Shown here piece by piece: positions 26,465-34,467 of a stretch of 64,000 bases of DNA. How positions within the stretch are numbered: the stretch's first letter is position 1; each line of letters opens with the position of its first letter. The notes under the pieces are model-generated. The model was not told the DNA's origin and made no database searches. It saw only the letters and a list, made by a program, of their open reading frames with translations. Source of the stretch: Clostridia bacterium (GTDB taxonomy: Bacteria; Bacillota; Clostridia; Oscillospirales; CAG-272); assembly GCA_017456145.1 (NCBI GenBank), contig JAFTJZ010000015.1, positions 61,437 through 125,436 on the forward strand, in the 5' to 3' direction. A program made the translations under genes and the position numbers.

Positions 26465-26498
26465 AACAAAAGGTTGCTGTTATTTTGCACAGCAACCT
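26465..26498 (-). terminator. Terminator of the isomerase/dehydrogenase operon
   Basis: Minus strand AGGTTGCTGT (26498-26489) pairs with ACAGCAACCT (26480-26471), followed by TTTGTTTACT. Confidence 0.8.
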
Positions 26499-26520
26499 CA
26501 GTTTTACATATGATTCACCC

Positions 26521-27696
26521 TCACACCTCGGGCATAACGATCTCGATCTCATGACCCAGCTTTGCCGATTTGACGATGCCGTCAATGATCGCTTGATTGC
26601 AAAGAATCTGCTCGGAGGGCACCGGCGAATTACCGCCCCGAATAATGGCATCCAGGAAGGAACGGATCTTGAGATCCCACAGATTGGTCTTTTGCGGAAT
26701 GATCGGAATGATGGTTTCGGTCTGCAGCCCATCCACCTCGTGATAAATTTTCATAGGGCCGCCGACTGTGCCGTTCCAGCAATCGGTCGAGGGAATACGC
26801 AAGCCACCCTTGGTGCCGAGAATGACAGTATCCCCGGGCGTATCCATATTCATCGCCCAGGAGATGCGGAAATCGACGATCACATCCCCCTCCAGACGGA
26901 TAAAGCCCGCACCGAAATCATCGACACCGAACTTGTCCGCAAGCTCGGGATGATTACCGTACGCAACATACTTGGGATCTTTTCCAAAGAAATCAGAAAC
27001 GTACCCCGACACCGTCAAAGGCTTGGGATCTCCCAGTGCGTGCAGCACCAGATCCAAGGAATAACAACCGATATCCCCCAGTGCACCAACACCCGCCGTC
27101 TCATCCTCCACAAAAGAGGTCTTGGTGGGATTGACGGGAATCCCTCGACGACGACCGCCGCCCGTCTGCACGTAGTAAACCCTGCCAAGCTCGCCCGATT
27201 GCACGATCTTGCGAATCATTTTCATGTTTTCATCAAAACGGGGCTGGAATCCGACCGAAAGAATTTTTCCGCTCTCCTTTTCCGCCTTGACCACCTCGGC
27301 AGCCTCCTCCAGCGTCACCGTGAACGGCTTTTCCAAAAGAACGTGCAGTCCTGCCTTGAGTGCTGCGATGGCACAGGGCGCGTGCTGGCGGTTATAGGTA
27401 CAAACAGAGACCGCATCCAGCGCAAGGCTCTTGTCGGCGAGCATTTCGGTATGGTCCTTATACTCGCAGCGTACCCCCTCCAGACCAAACTCCTTAAAGA
27501 ATGCCGCCGCACGTCCCGGGACAATGTCACAGCCTGCCACGACCTCAACGTCGGGCATATGCAGATAGGCTCTCATGTGAGCGTGAGCGATACCGCCCGT
27601 ACCGATGATACCGATGCGCAGCTTTTGTCCTGCCGCGGGGGTAGGAGCATCCTCTTGTACATTTTTATAAGCATCCAAAGAATTATCTCGTTTCAT
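26521..27696 (-). CDS. Gfo/Idh/MocA-family oxidoreductase, second tandem copy
   Basis: 391 residues: a Rossmann domain with GIIGTGGIAHAHM (29-41) and the conserved EKPFTV loop that holds the catalytic Lys, then the α/β substrate domain with GGGRRRGIP and the IPSTDCWNGTVGG stretch. It should oxidise or reduce a sugar, sugar acid or inositol with NAD(P). It is about two-thirds identical by eye to the upstream copy, so a tandem duplication; differences lie in the N-terminal 25 residues and the PTKTSFVEDET region. The start has AAGGAGAACAACAG before the ATG. Last gene of a three-gene operon. Confidence 0.9.
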   Translation of the reverse strand: MKRDNSLDAYKNVQEDAPTPAAGQKLRIGIIGTGGIAHAHMRAYLHMPDVEVVAGCDIVPGRAAAFFKEFGLEGVRCEYKDHTEMLADKSLALDAVSVCTYNRQHAPCAIAALKAGLHVLLEKPFTVTLEEAAEVVKAEKESGKILSVGFQPRFDENMKMIRKIVQSGELGRVYYVQTGGGRRRGIPVNPTKTSFVEDETAGVGALGDIGCYSLDLVLHALGDPKPLTVSGYVSDFFGKDPKYVAYGNHPELADKFGVDDFGAGFIRLEGDVIVDFRISWAMNMDTPGDTVILGTKGGLRIPSTDCWNGTVGGPMKIYHEVDGLQTETIIPIIPQKTNLWDLKIRSFLDAIIRGGNSPVPSEQILCNQAIIDGIVKSAKLGHEIEIVMPEV

Positions 27697-27720
27697 AGTC
27701 TGTTGTTCTCCTTATGAAAT

Positions 27721-27753
27721 TCGCCCGCCGCCCGAGGATCGGGTGACGGGCGA
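27721..27753 (-). other. Intercistronic hairpin between the two dehydrogenase copies
   Basis: TCGCCCG (27721-27727) pairs with CGGGCGA (27747-27753), with inner GC-rich pairing. It is not followed by Ts on the minus strand, so it may protect the upstream mRNA or lower expression of the second copy. Confidence 0.5.
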
Positions 27754-27767
27754 GAGAAAATGAAAGA

Positions 27768-28946
27768 TCAGATCTCGGGAATGACGATCTCGACCTCGCG
27801 GCCTGCACGTGCAGACTTTGCGATACCGTCCAGAATCGCCTGGTTGTAGATGATCTGCGAGGAAGGAACGGGCGCAGGAGTACCGTTCTTGCAGGCATCC
27901 AGGAAAGAGCGGATCTTACGGTCAAAGAGCGAAGGACCGTGATCGTTGATGATCGGGATGACCGTCTCGGTCTGCTGACCGCAAACCTCATGGTAGATCT
28001 TCATCGCGCCGCCGACCGAGCCGTTCCAGCAGTCGGTCGAAGGAATGCGCAGACCGCCCTTGGTACCCAGAATGATGGTGTCACCGGGGGTGTCGATATT
28101 CATCGCCCATGCGATACGGAAGTCCAGAATGATACCGCCCTCAAGGCGTACGAATGCAGCAGCAAAGTCATCAACACCGAACAGATCCGCATACTCGTGA
28201 TGTGCGCCGTAGCCGACATAGTTGGGATCCTTACCGAAGAAGTCGGACTTGTAGCCGGTAACGGTCAGGGGTTTCGGATAACCGATCGCATTGAGCACCA
28301 TATCCAGAGAATAGCAGCCGATATCAGCCAGTGCACCAAGACCTGCGGTTTTATCCTCAATAAAGGAGGTACCGAACGGCGTAGGAATGCCGCGACGGCG
28401 ACCACCACCGGTCTGGATGTAGTAGATCTGCCCAAGCTCACCCGACTCGACGATCTTCTTGATCATCTGCATATTGGGATCCAGTCTGGGCTGGAATCCG
28501 ATGGAGAGCACCTTACCGCTCGCCTTCTCCGCTTTCATGACCTCAGCAGCCTCTTCGATGGTGACCGTGAAGGGTTTCTCCAGCATGACGTTGACGCCCT
28601 TGTTGAGCGCGTAGATCGCGGGCTCGGCGTGCTGACGGTTGTAAGTACAAATGGAGACAGCGTCCAGAGCCAAGGACTCATCATCCAGCATCTCCTTGTG
28701 GGAGGCATAATCGGTCTTAACGCCCTCCACACCGTTGTCCGCAAAGAACTTGGCAGCCTTGCCGGGGATCAGGTCACAGCCGGCGACCACTTCCACGTCG
28801 GGCATTCTTTTGTAGGAGTCAATATGCGCGCCTGCGATCCAGCCGCATCCGATGATACCTACTCTCAGTTTTCTGTTGGTGTCGACAACAACTGCGTCCT
28901 TCTGACCGTTGTTGTAGTCGAGCTTTGCATCCATTTTTTCAGCCAT
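27768..28946 (-). CDS. Gfo/Idh/MocA-family oxidoreductase, first tandem copy
   Basis: 392 residues with GIIGCGWIAGAHI (30-42), EKPFTVTIEEAAEVM, GGGRRRGIPTPFGTSF and IPSTDCWNGSVGGAM. Architecture and predicted chemistry are the same as the downstream copy; cofactor NAD(P) and a sugar-type substrate are family-level knowledge, the exact substrate is unknown. The ribosome site AAAGGAGAAATGC precedes the ATG. Between the isomerase and the second copy; together they resemble inositol/keto-sugar interconversion sets in which dehydrogenases of opposite direction and an epimerase act in sequence. Confidence 0.9.
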   Translation of the reverse strand: MAEKMDAKLDYNNGQKDAVVVDTNRKLRVGIIGCGWIAGAHIDSYKRMPDVEVVAGCDLIPGKAAKFFADNGVEGVKTDYASHKEMLDDESLALDAVSICTYNRQHAEPAIYALNKGVNVMLEKPFTVTIEEAAEVMKAEKASGKVLSIGFQPRLDPNMQMIKKIVESGELGQIYYIQTGGGRRRGIPTPFGTSFIEDKTAGLGALADIGCYSLDMVLNAIGYPKPLTVTGYKSDFFGKDPNYVGYGAHHEYADLFGVDDFAAAFVRLEGGIILDFRIAWAMNIDTPGDTIILGTKGGLRIPSTDCWNGSVGGAMKIYHEVCGQQTETVIPIINDHGPSLFDRKIRSFLDACKNGTPAPVPSSQIIYNQAILDGIAKSARAGREVEIVIPEI

Positions 28947-29009
28947 AGTTGCATTTCTCCTTTTCTTTTTCTTGTTTTGGAATTTTATATCTTCGCAAAA
29001 AAAGTCAGA

Positions 29010-29825
29010 TCAATAACCGATAGAGCGCAGATATTCTCTGCTCTTCTCAATACTCTCAAGCGGCGTCAGCCCCATGGTCGCGACGTCCTGCTCAACGACC
29101 AACCATTGTGCACCTGCGTCCTTGGCGGCATCAATGATGGCGGGAAAATCCTGCACACCGCTGCCCACAGGACGAAATTCAAAGTTTCCGGGGCGCTTGG
29201 GTGCTTTTTTCTCAATGCCGATCAGCTCATACATATCCTCGGATTTTTCGCCGTAGAAATCCTTAAGGTGAACGACAGGAGAACGACCGCTGTACTTGCG
29301 GATATAGGAGGCAGGCTCCTCGCCGCCGACGTTGACCCAGCAGGTATCAAGCTCGGTCTGCAGGTAGTCTGCAGGGACAGAGTCGTAAAGAATATCCAGA
29401 GCATATTTGCCATTCAGCGTCACGAACTCAAAATCATGGTTGTGATAAAGCAGCGTAATGCCAAGAGAGCGGGCAACCTCACCGATCTTGCGGATATTGG
29501 CGATGACCTCGTCAAAATGACCGCCGTCGGGACGGTGCTCAGGCATCAGATACGGCACGGCAACAAATTTACATCCGATGGTGGCATATTGCGACAGCAC
29601 CCCGTGTGCATCGGCAACCATATCGACATAAGGCACGTGCGCCGAGACAGGAATCAGCTCCAGCTCCTCGCACATTTTGCGGATATCCTCGGGAGCATAG
29701 CCATAAAGACCCGCAAACTCCACACCGGCATATCCCATGGCTTTGATTTTTTCCAGTGTTCCGCGCAGATCCCTTGCGGCATCATCACGCACGGAATACA
29801 CTTGAACGGCAATCGGTAAAGACAT
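29010..29825 (-). CDS. Sugar phosphate isomerase/epimerase, xylose-isomerase-like TIM barrel
   Basis: 271 residues. Begins SLPIAVQVYSVRDDAARDL, typical of the family, with likely metal ligands in LLYHNHDFEF, ELDTCWVNVGGE, VVHLKDFYG and the late VVEQD. First gene of the operon, followed by two Gfo/Idh/MocA dehydrogenases, a frequent combination in which the isomerase works on a keto-sugar intermediate. AAAGGATGATTTATC precedes the ATG. The promoter lies about 120 bases upstream, leaving a structured leader. Confidence 0.88.
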   Translation of the reverse strand: MSLPIAVQVYSVRDDAARDLRGTLEKIKAMGYAGVEFAGLYGYAPEDIRKMCEELELIPVSAHVPYVDMVADAHGVLSQYATIGCKFVAVPYLMPEHRPDGGHFDEVIANIRKIGEVARSLGITLLYHNHDFEFVTLNGKYALDILYDSVPADYLQTELDTCWVNVGGEEPASYIRKYSGRSPVVHLKDFYGEKSEDMYELIGIEKKAPKRPGNFEFRPVGSGVQDFPAIIDAAKDAGAQWLVVEQDVATMGLTPLESIEKSREYLRSIGY

Positions 29826-29942
29826 GATAAATCATCCTTTCATTTTCGTAATTGTCTCGTGCCCTGCAGCAAGGGACCAAAGGACTCCCGGCAGCGCAGG
29901 TCCAAAGAGAAAGCCTTGGTATCTGCAATCCCTCTATGCGTA
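29826..29942 (-). other. Structured 5' leader of the isomerase/dehydrogenase operon
   Basis: About 115 bases between the -10 and the start codon, with several possible stems, for example GGAC/GTCC and CCCTTGCTGCAGGG. It could regulate the operon, but it does not match a riboswitch class I know. Confidence 0.3.
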
Positions 29943-29971
29943 ATTATATCGGATATACGCGGAAAAATCAA
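29943..29971 (-). promoter_or_regulatory. Promoter of the isomerase/dehydrogenase operon
   Basis: Minus strand: -35 TTGATT (29971-29966), 17-base spacer, -10 TATAAT (29948-29943). Confidence 0.7.
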
Positions 29972-30053
29972 GTCAATATTTACGCTTTTTCAGACAAATA
30001 TTGCTGTATGTAAAAAATTGTAAGAAGAAACCGCTTTATAATGCATCCGCATT

Positions 30054-30641
30054 TCACACACGGAACAAGATCGATATTTGAAACACCGTAAGACAGAGCA
30101 AAAATATGGCGTGGGCAAACAAAATGCTCCCCGCAACACGAGATATACGGAAATAGCTGATGCCCGTCATAAACGCAAGAATTGTCACACCGATACACAC
30201 CAGTGTCGAAAGCGTAAACTTAGCTGCAATGAAAAAAATCGGATACCACAAAAAGCCGAGTAAGATCATGCATAAAAAGTACATCCCACCGCGATATTTT
30301 TCCACCGTACGCAGACGGATCACACCGCAGGAATCTCCCGAAAACATGATCGCGCCAAAGGTGCCTCCCAAAATAAAATACCACATACGCCACAAAAACG
30401 TCATCCAAAAGCCTGACGGAAGAAGTTCCCGCAAATGTAATGCCGCCCGCGATCCCCATGGACTGCCGCAAACCAATCGCACCATGATCCCGGCAAGCAC
30501 TAAGACACCGCCCGAGACGAAAACCGCTGCTTTATTGATGCGCCGTAAGGAGCTGCGGCAGTTAATGCACACGTCATTTTTACTTTTTTTCCATTTTTTC
30601 GAAATTCCCGACAATTTCGCTTGTTTTCCGTGTGATTTCAT
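30054..30641 (-). CDS. TspO/MBR-like small membrane protein
   Basis: 195 residues with a basic, cytoplasmic N-terminus (1-35) and about five membrane helices. The pattern LLPSGFWMTFLWRMWYFILG, LLGFLWYPIFFIAAKFTL, then an ISYFRISRVAG loop and a final helix, resembles TspO (tryptophan-rich sensory) proteins, which bind porphyrins or sterol-like ligands. The match is by shape, and several TspO tryptophans are absent, so the family call is tentative. The extra N-terminus with a CINC pair is unusual. A single gene; the ribosome site is weak. A Ts-rich stretch follows. Confidence 0.5.
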   Translation of the reverse strand: MKSHGKQAKLSGISKKWKKSKNDVCINCRSSLRRINKAAVFVSGGVLVLAGIMVRLVCGSPWGSRAALHLRELLPSGFWMTFLWRMWYFILGGTFGAIMFSGDSCGVIRLRTVEKYRGGMYFLCMILLGFLWYPIFFIAAKFTLSTLVCIGVTILAFMTGISYFRISRVAGSILFAHAIFLLCLTVFQISILFRV

Positions 30642-30779
30642 AAAACGACCCTGCCTCCCACACTAAGTTATCACTGCAGTGTATGAGGCAGGGCTTTGTT
30701 TTATTCATCTCATTCATCTCATCACAGCCGTTTCAATCACTTGTATCGAAACCGCAGATTTACAATTTATACCGCTGGT

Positions 30780-33143
30780 TTACCTCAAGGCAAAGTATCT
30801 CTCATCCGCAACGTAAATGCGTCCGGGAAAATCTCGATGGACCATCGGTTGCAGCAATCCCACCGTCCGGCGCACCTCGGCAGGCGTATTTTCATCGGCA
30901 AGCCGCTGCGCCTGCGTATCATATTCCCGCAAAACGTGACAGCTGCATTTTTTTCCGGGTTCTGTCCCTTGGACAAAATAGCCGGTGGCGCAACGGTCTC
31001 CGCGAAGATCCATGCGGCAGGCATCCGTCGGCAGATCTCCCGAATCCTGACAATAGCTGACGCGAATGATCCCGGGGGCAAGCGGAAAGCGTCGCAGTTT
31101 TCCCTCTTGCTGTTCTGAGAGCTTATGCAGAACACTGACGTTTTCCTGCCAAATACGCACAGCAGGATTGCCCTTGACATCCGAGAGCGCGGCGGGATAT
31201 TCAAAGCCGTACCACACCCCGGCCAAAATGCGTGGTGTATAACCTATGAACCATTTGTCATAATCCGCACTTGAGGTGCCCGTTTTCCCCGCGACCTCGA
31301 CTCCCTCGATGGTCGCTCCTTTGCCCGTTCCCTGCGTGACTACGTTTTGCAGCAGCTTGGTCATAATGCAGGCATTCTGCTCGCTGATCGCCGTCGTGGT
31401 ACGGATGGGATTGGAAAGCAACACCGTCCCGTCCGCGGCTATTACACGATAATACGCGTGCGGTTCGACATACACACCTCCGTTTGCTACCATACTGTAT
31501 GCCGCCGTCAGCTCCCGCAAAGTCACGCCGTAGTTCATCTGTCCAAGCGCCAGCGCAGCCTCTCCGCAATCGGTCAGTGTTCGTCCGTTATCCAATGTTT
31601 TACTCTCAATCAGGCTGTTCATATGCAGCGTGTTGCGAAGAAAATCAAACGACCGCTCCGCTCCGATCTCACGCAGCACACGTACCGAGACGGTGTTGAC
31701 CGAATGCGAAACAGCGTATCGGATATCCGTCAATCCCCGATAAATGCGCGTGGCGTTTTTCGGCCATGCAATCGGCTTAACGATCGGACCGTTGGCACGA
31801 TTGAGATTGTATTTTCCAAAGCTGATCGGCACATCGTCATATACACTGGCCCAGGTGATCTTATTCATCTCCAAAGCGGGCGCATAAACCGACAGCGGCT
31901 TGATCGCAGATGCCGCAGGCCGGCGTGCATCGGTAGCGTAGCTGCGAAGTCGATTACCGCCCTTCTCCCCCACCGCTCCCGCTACAGCGAGAATATCCCC
32001 CGTCTGCGGCTCCATCACGACAATAGCGCTTTGTGCACGCTCGCCATTTGCATGAATCGGGAAATTATCCAACTCTTGATAGTATTTTTCTACCTTCTGT
32101 TGCATTTTTGTATCGATCGCCGTCTCAATCTGCAAACCGCCGCTCCATATCATGCGATTGGCACGCTCCCGACTATATCCCAGACGCTCACAAAGATCGT
32201 CTACAACATCCTCCACCACCATGTCCACATACCACGAGCGCACAGCGTCAAGGTCATCTCTTGAACGAACGATCACCTCCATCGGCGTCGCCGTCGCCTC
32301 ACGCGCCTCCTCCTCGGAGATATACCCCTGCTCGACCATGCGATTCAGGATCAGATTACGTCTTGCCTCGGTATGGGCTGGGAAACGCACAGGATCATAA
32401 TATGACGGATTGTTGGTGATCGCAGCGATGGTCGCACACTCGGCAAGCGTCAACTCACTCACAGATTTATCAAAGTAGCTCTGTGCAGCCGCTCCTACGC
32501 CATAACATCCTCGTGCAAGATTGATCACGTTAAGATACCGCTCCATGATCTCCTGCTTGCTCCATTGATTTTCAAGCGCATTTGCCCAGCACATCTCCTG
32601 CACCTTGCGCCGTATGGAAATGTCGTTCTCTCCTGTCAGATTTTTAATCAGCTGCTGGGTAATGGTCGAGGCGCCAAACCGCCCTTCTCTCCCCGTAAAA
32701 TAATTGATCCCCGCCTCAGCAGTACGCAAAAAATCTACGCCATGATGCTGCCAAAATCTCTTGTCCTCCACCGCGACGAAGGCATCAATCAGATGGCGCG
32801 GCAATTCTTCATATTGTACGGGAATACACAGCATTCCTCCGTCAAGCGTGCCTCCATCAAGAGCGAGCCGCTCGCCCTGCCTTGCCGCGCGATCACTGAA
32901 ATCATAATAATACAGCTGTGAGGGTCCGACATAGCTCTGTTGTGCCAGCACTTCCTCGTTAAGCTCGGCACTAATGTTTTGCGTCATATAATACCCCACC
33001 AACAGCACAATACACAGTGTGATCACACCCAGCAGCGCCAGCAGTGAGAGCAGCATATTACCAAAAAACCGTCCGATCACGCCGCGATATCGCCGTCGTG
33101 AGCGCACCGAGCTCTTCTCCTTGATCCGTATATTCACTCCCAT
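30780..33143 (-). CDS. Class A penicillin-binding protein (glycosyltransferase/transpeptidase)
   Basis: Bifunctional cell-wall synthase. 787 residues: cytoplasmic basic stretch and one membrane helix (27-52), glycosyltransferase domain with VAVEDKRFWQHHGVD and GASTITQQLIKNLTGE, then the transpeptidase domain with nucleophile Ser in PAASAIKPLS, SVN in AVSHSVNTVS, and VAGKTGTSS. The C-terminal ~110 residues contain several cysteines (CQDSGD, CSCH) and no PASTA repeats. AAAAAGGATTGAAT precedes the ATG. It stands alone. Confidence 0.95.
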   Translation of the reverse strand: MGVNIRIKEKSSVRSRRRYRGVIGRFFGNMLLSLLALLGVITLCIVLLVGYYMTQNISAELNEEVLAQQSYVGPSQLYYYDFSDRAARQGERLALDGGTLDGGMLCIPVQYEELPRHLIDAFVAVEDKRFWQHHGVDFLRTAEAGINYFTGREGRFGASTITQQLIKNLTGENDISIRRKVQEMCWANALENQWSKQEIMERYLNVINLARGCYGVGAAAQSYFDKSVSELTLAECATIAAITNNPSYYDPVRFPAHTEARRNLILNRMVEQGYISEEEAREATATPMEVIVRSRDDLDAVRSWYVDMVVEDVVDDLCERLGYSRERANRMIWSGGLQIETAIDTKMQQKVEKYYQELDNFPIHANGERAQSAIVVMEPQTGDILAVAGAVGEKGGNRLRSYATDARRPAASAIKPLSVYAPALEMNKITWASVYDDVPISFGKYNLNRANGPIVKPIAWPKNATRIYRGLTDIRYAVSHSVNTVSVRVLREIGAERSFDFLRNTLHMNSLIESKTLDNGRTLTDCGEAALALGQMNYGVTLRELTAAYSMVANGGVYVEPHAYYRVIAADGTVLLSNPIRTTTAISEQNACIMTKLLQNVVTQGTGKGATIEGVEVAGKTGTSSADYDKWFIGYTPRILAGVWYGFEYPAALSDVKGNPAVRIWQENVSVLHKLSEQQEGKLRRFPLAPGIIRVSYCQDSGDLPTDACRMDLRGDRCATGYFVQGTEPGKKCSCHVLREYDTQAQRLADENTPAEVRRTVGLLQPMVHRDFPGRIYVADERYFALR

Positions 33144-33241
33144 ATATTCAATCCTTTTTGGTTATTTTGATCATCAAGCATCCATGAGTTCATTCAAAGC
33201 TGCTTTGTTCCGCTATAGTATGTGATATATGGGAGGATTTC

Positions 33242-33382
33242 ATGCCAAAAATATGCTTGCGTTTGTGCGACTTCTGCGTCCTGCGAGGATCAGTTGCATT
33301 TTTTACGCCACATCCGATGCCAAATATACAACTGCTATTTGATTCATTGATATCTGCATTTGAATTCTCCGTCATCTTATGA
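33242..33382 (+). CDS. Possible 46-residue small protein
   Basis: ATG at 33242 is preceded by GGGAGGATTTC, an excellent ribosome site, and opens a 46-codon frame MPKICLRLCDFC... ending SVIL at TGA 33380-33382. Five cysteine/arginine-rich residues near the start are followed by hydrophobic segments. No family recognised, and the frame could be chance. It lies in an otherwise empty 344-base gap between divergent genes. Confidence 0.3.
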   Translation: MPKICLRLCDFCVLRGSVAFFTPHPMPNIQLLFDSLISAFEFSVIL

Positions 33383-33421
33383 AGGATATATAGAGACATT
33401 CGAAAATTTCTTGCATGATAC

Positions 33422-33450
33422 TTGAAAATGTGCTTTTTTTATGATATAAT
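33422..33450 (+). promoter_or_regulatory. Promoter of the toroid-fold gene
   Basis: -35 TTGAAA (33422-33427), 17-base spacer, extended -10 TGATATAAT (TATAAT at 33445-33450). Confidence 0.75.
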
Positions 33451-33487
33451 GAGAATATCTGCTACATAAAACGGAGGCTCCCTGACC

Positions 33488-34408
33488 ATGAGACAACTGG
33501 CTGCCGCACAATGGAAAAAAATGGACGACTGGATGCAGATCCACGCACGCCCGTATGATCGCGCCAAATGGAATTATATTTTCCACGGTGCAGACAAGAA
33601 AACGATCGTCACCGAAATGCTCCGATATCAAAATCCCGACGGCGGACTGGGCAGTGGCTTTGAACCCGATGTGCTCTTACCGCTCTCCGCAGCCATTCCA
33701 ACGGCTGAGGCCATTTTTCAAGCCTACGATTATAAGCTGGATTGCCGAGCCCCTTGGTTTGCCCGTATCCTTGCTTATTTTGAAAACAGTGTACAGAACA
33801 TCCCCAAATACTGGGAGGATTGTCCGCGGGAGGCGATGGATTATCCTCACGCACCTTGGTGGAATTATGCCCCCTGCACCGTTTTCAATCCCAACCCATG
33901 CGCCGTCGTTGCCTCTGCCTTTTTGCGCTACGGCACACCGTCGCAGCAAAAGCTCGGGGAGAAGATTGCCAAGGATTGTATTTCCCTGCTCAAAAGCAAC
34001 GATTTTTGCGGAGACCATGACACCCTCAATATGCTGGCGCTGGTGGAGCAGCTGGTCCACATTGAGTCCCCGATGGTTGACGAGGAACTCATGAGGGCTG
34101 CACAACGCCGCATCACGGAAAACGTCTGTTATGATCCCACCAAGTGGCATGAATATACCTTCTGCCCGCTGGACTTCGTTTCCTCTCCGGACTCTATCTG
34201 GTACGACACCGTCAAGGAAGGGATCGAGGATAACATCAACTTCTTTTTGGATACGATCAACCCAAACGGCGTCTGGGAGCCCAATTTCAGCTGGGGACAG
34301 GATACCGAAATCTCCCGACAAGTGACTCGGAACTGGCGGGGATACATCACCGTCAAGCGAGCAAAGATCCTTTTGGCATTCGGGCGAATCGCACCCATCC
34401 AAGCGTAA
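33488..34408 (+). CDS. Predicted α/α-toroid protein (terpenoid-cyclase/prenyltransferase-like), function unknown
   Basis: 306 residues, no signal peptide or membrane helix, so cytosolic. The stretch LRYQNPDGGLGSGFEPD is a classic QxxDGGxG-type repeat motif of the α/α-toroid superfamily that includes squalene cyclases and prenyltransferase subunits. Aromatic motifs APWWNYAP and NPNGVWEPNFSWGQ follow in the same spacing as later repeats. No cyclase DxDD motif was seen. The substrate is unknown. The start has ACGGAGGC before the ATG. Single gene with its own promoter and terminator. Confidence 0.75.
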   Translation: MRQLAAAQWKKMDDWMQIHARPYDRAKWNYIFHGADKKTIVTEMLRYQNPDGGLGSGFEPDVLLPLSAAIPTAEAIFQAYDYKLDCRAPWFARILAYFENSVQNIPKYWEDCPREAMDYPHAPWWNYAPCTVFNPNPCAVVASAFLRYGTPSQQKLGEKIAKDCISLLKSNDFCGDHDTLNMLALVEQLVHIESPMVDEELMRAAQRRITENVCYDPTKWHEYTFCPLDFVSSPDSIWYDTVKEGIEDNINFFLDTINPNGVWEPNFSWGQDTEISRQVTRNWRGYITVKRAKILLAFGRIAPIQA

Positions 34409-34424
34409 ACAAACAAAATATAAT

Positions 34425-34467
34425 GGGACTGCCTCACAGCATCACACCAAAGGCAGTCCCGTTTTTT
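34425..34467 (+). terminator. Terminator after the toroid-fold gene
   Basis: GGGACTGCCT (34425-34434) pairs with AGGCAGTCCC (34451-34460), followed by GTTTTTTA. It also lies just past the converging dnaE stop. Confidence 0.85.

Noticed and set aside
27939-29819. 626-codon plus-strand open frame across the dehydrogenase and isomerase genes
   Set aside because: It spans two verified genes and an intergenic gap on the opposite strand.
29826-29942. Operon leader as a known riboswitch
   Set aside because: Stems are present but no conserved aptamer core of a class I know could be matched.
33190-33399. 69-codon minus-strand frame in the gap beside the PBP gene
   Set aside because: No ribosome site; it overlaps a better candidate on the plus strand.
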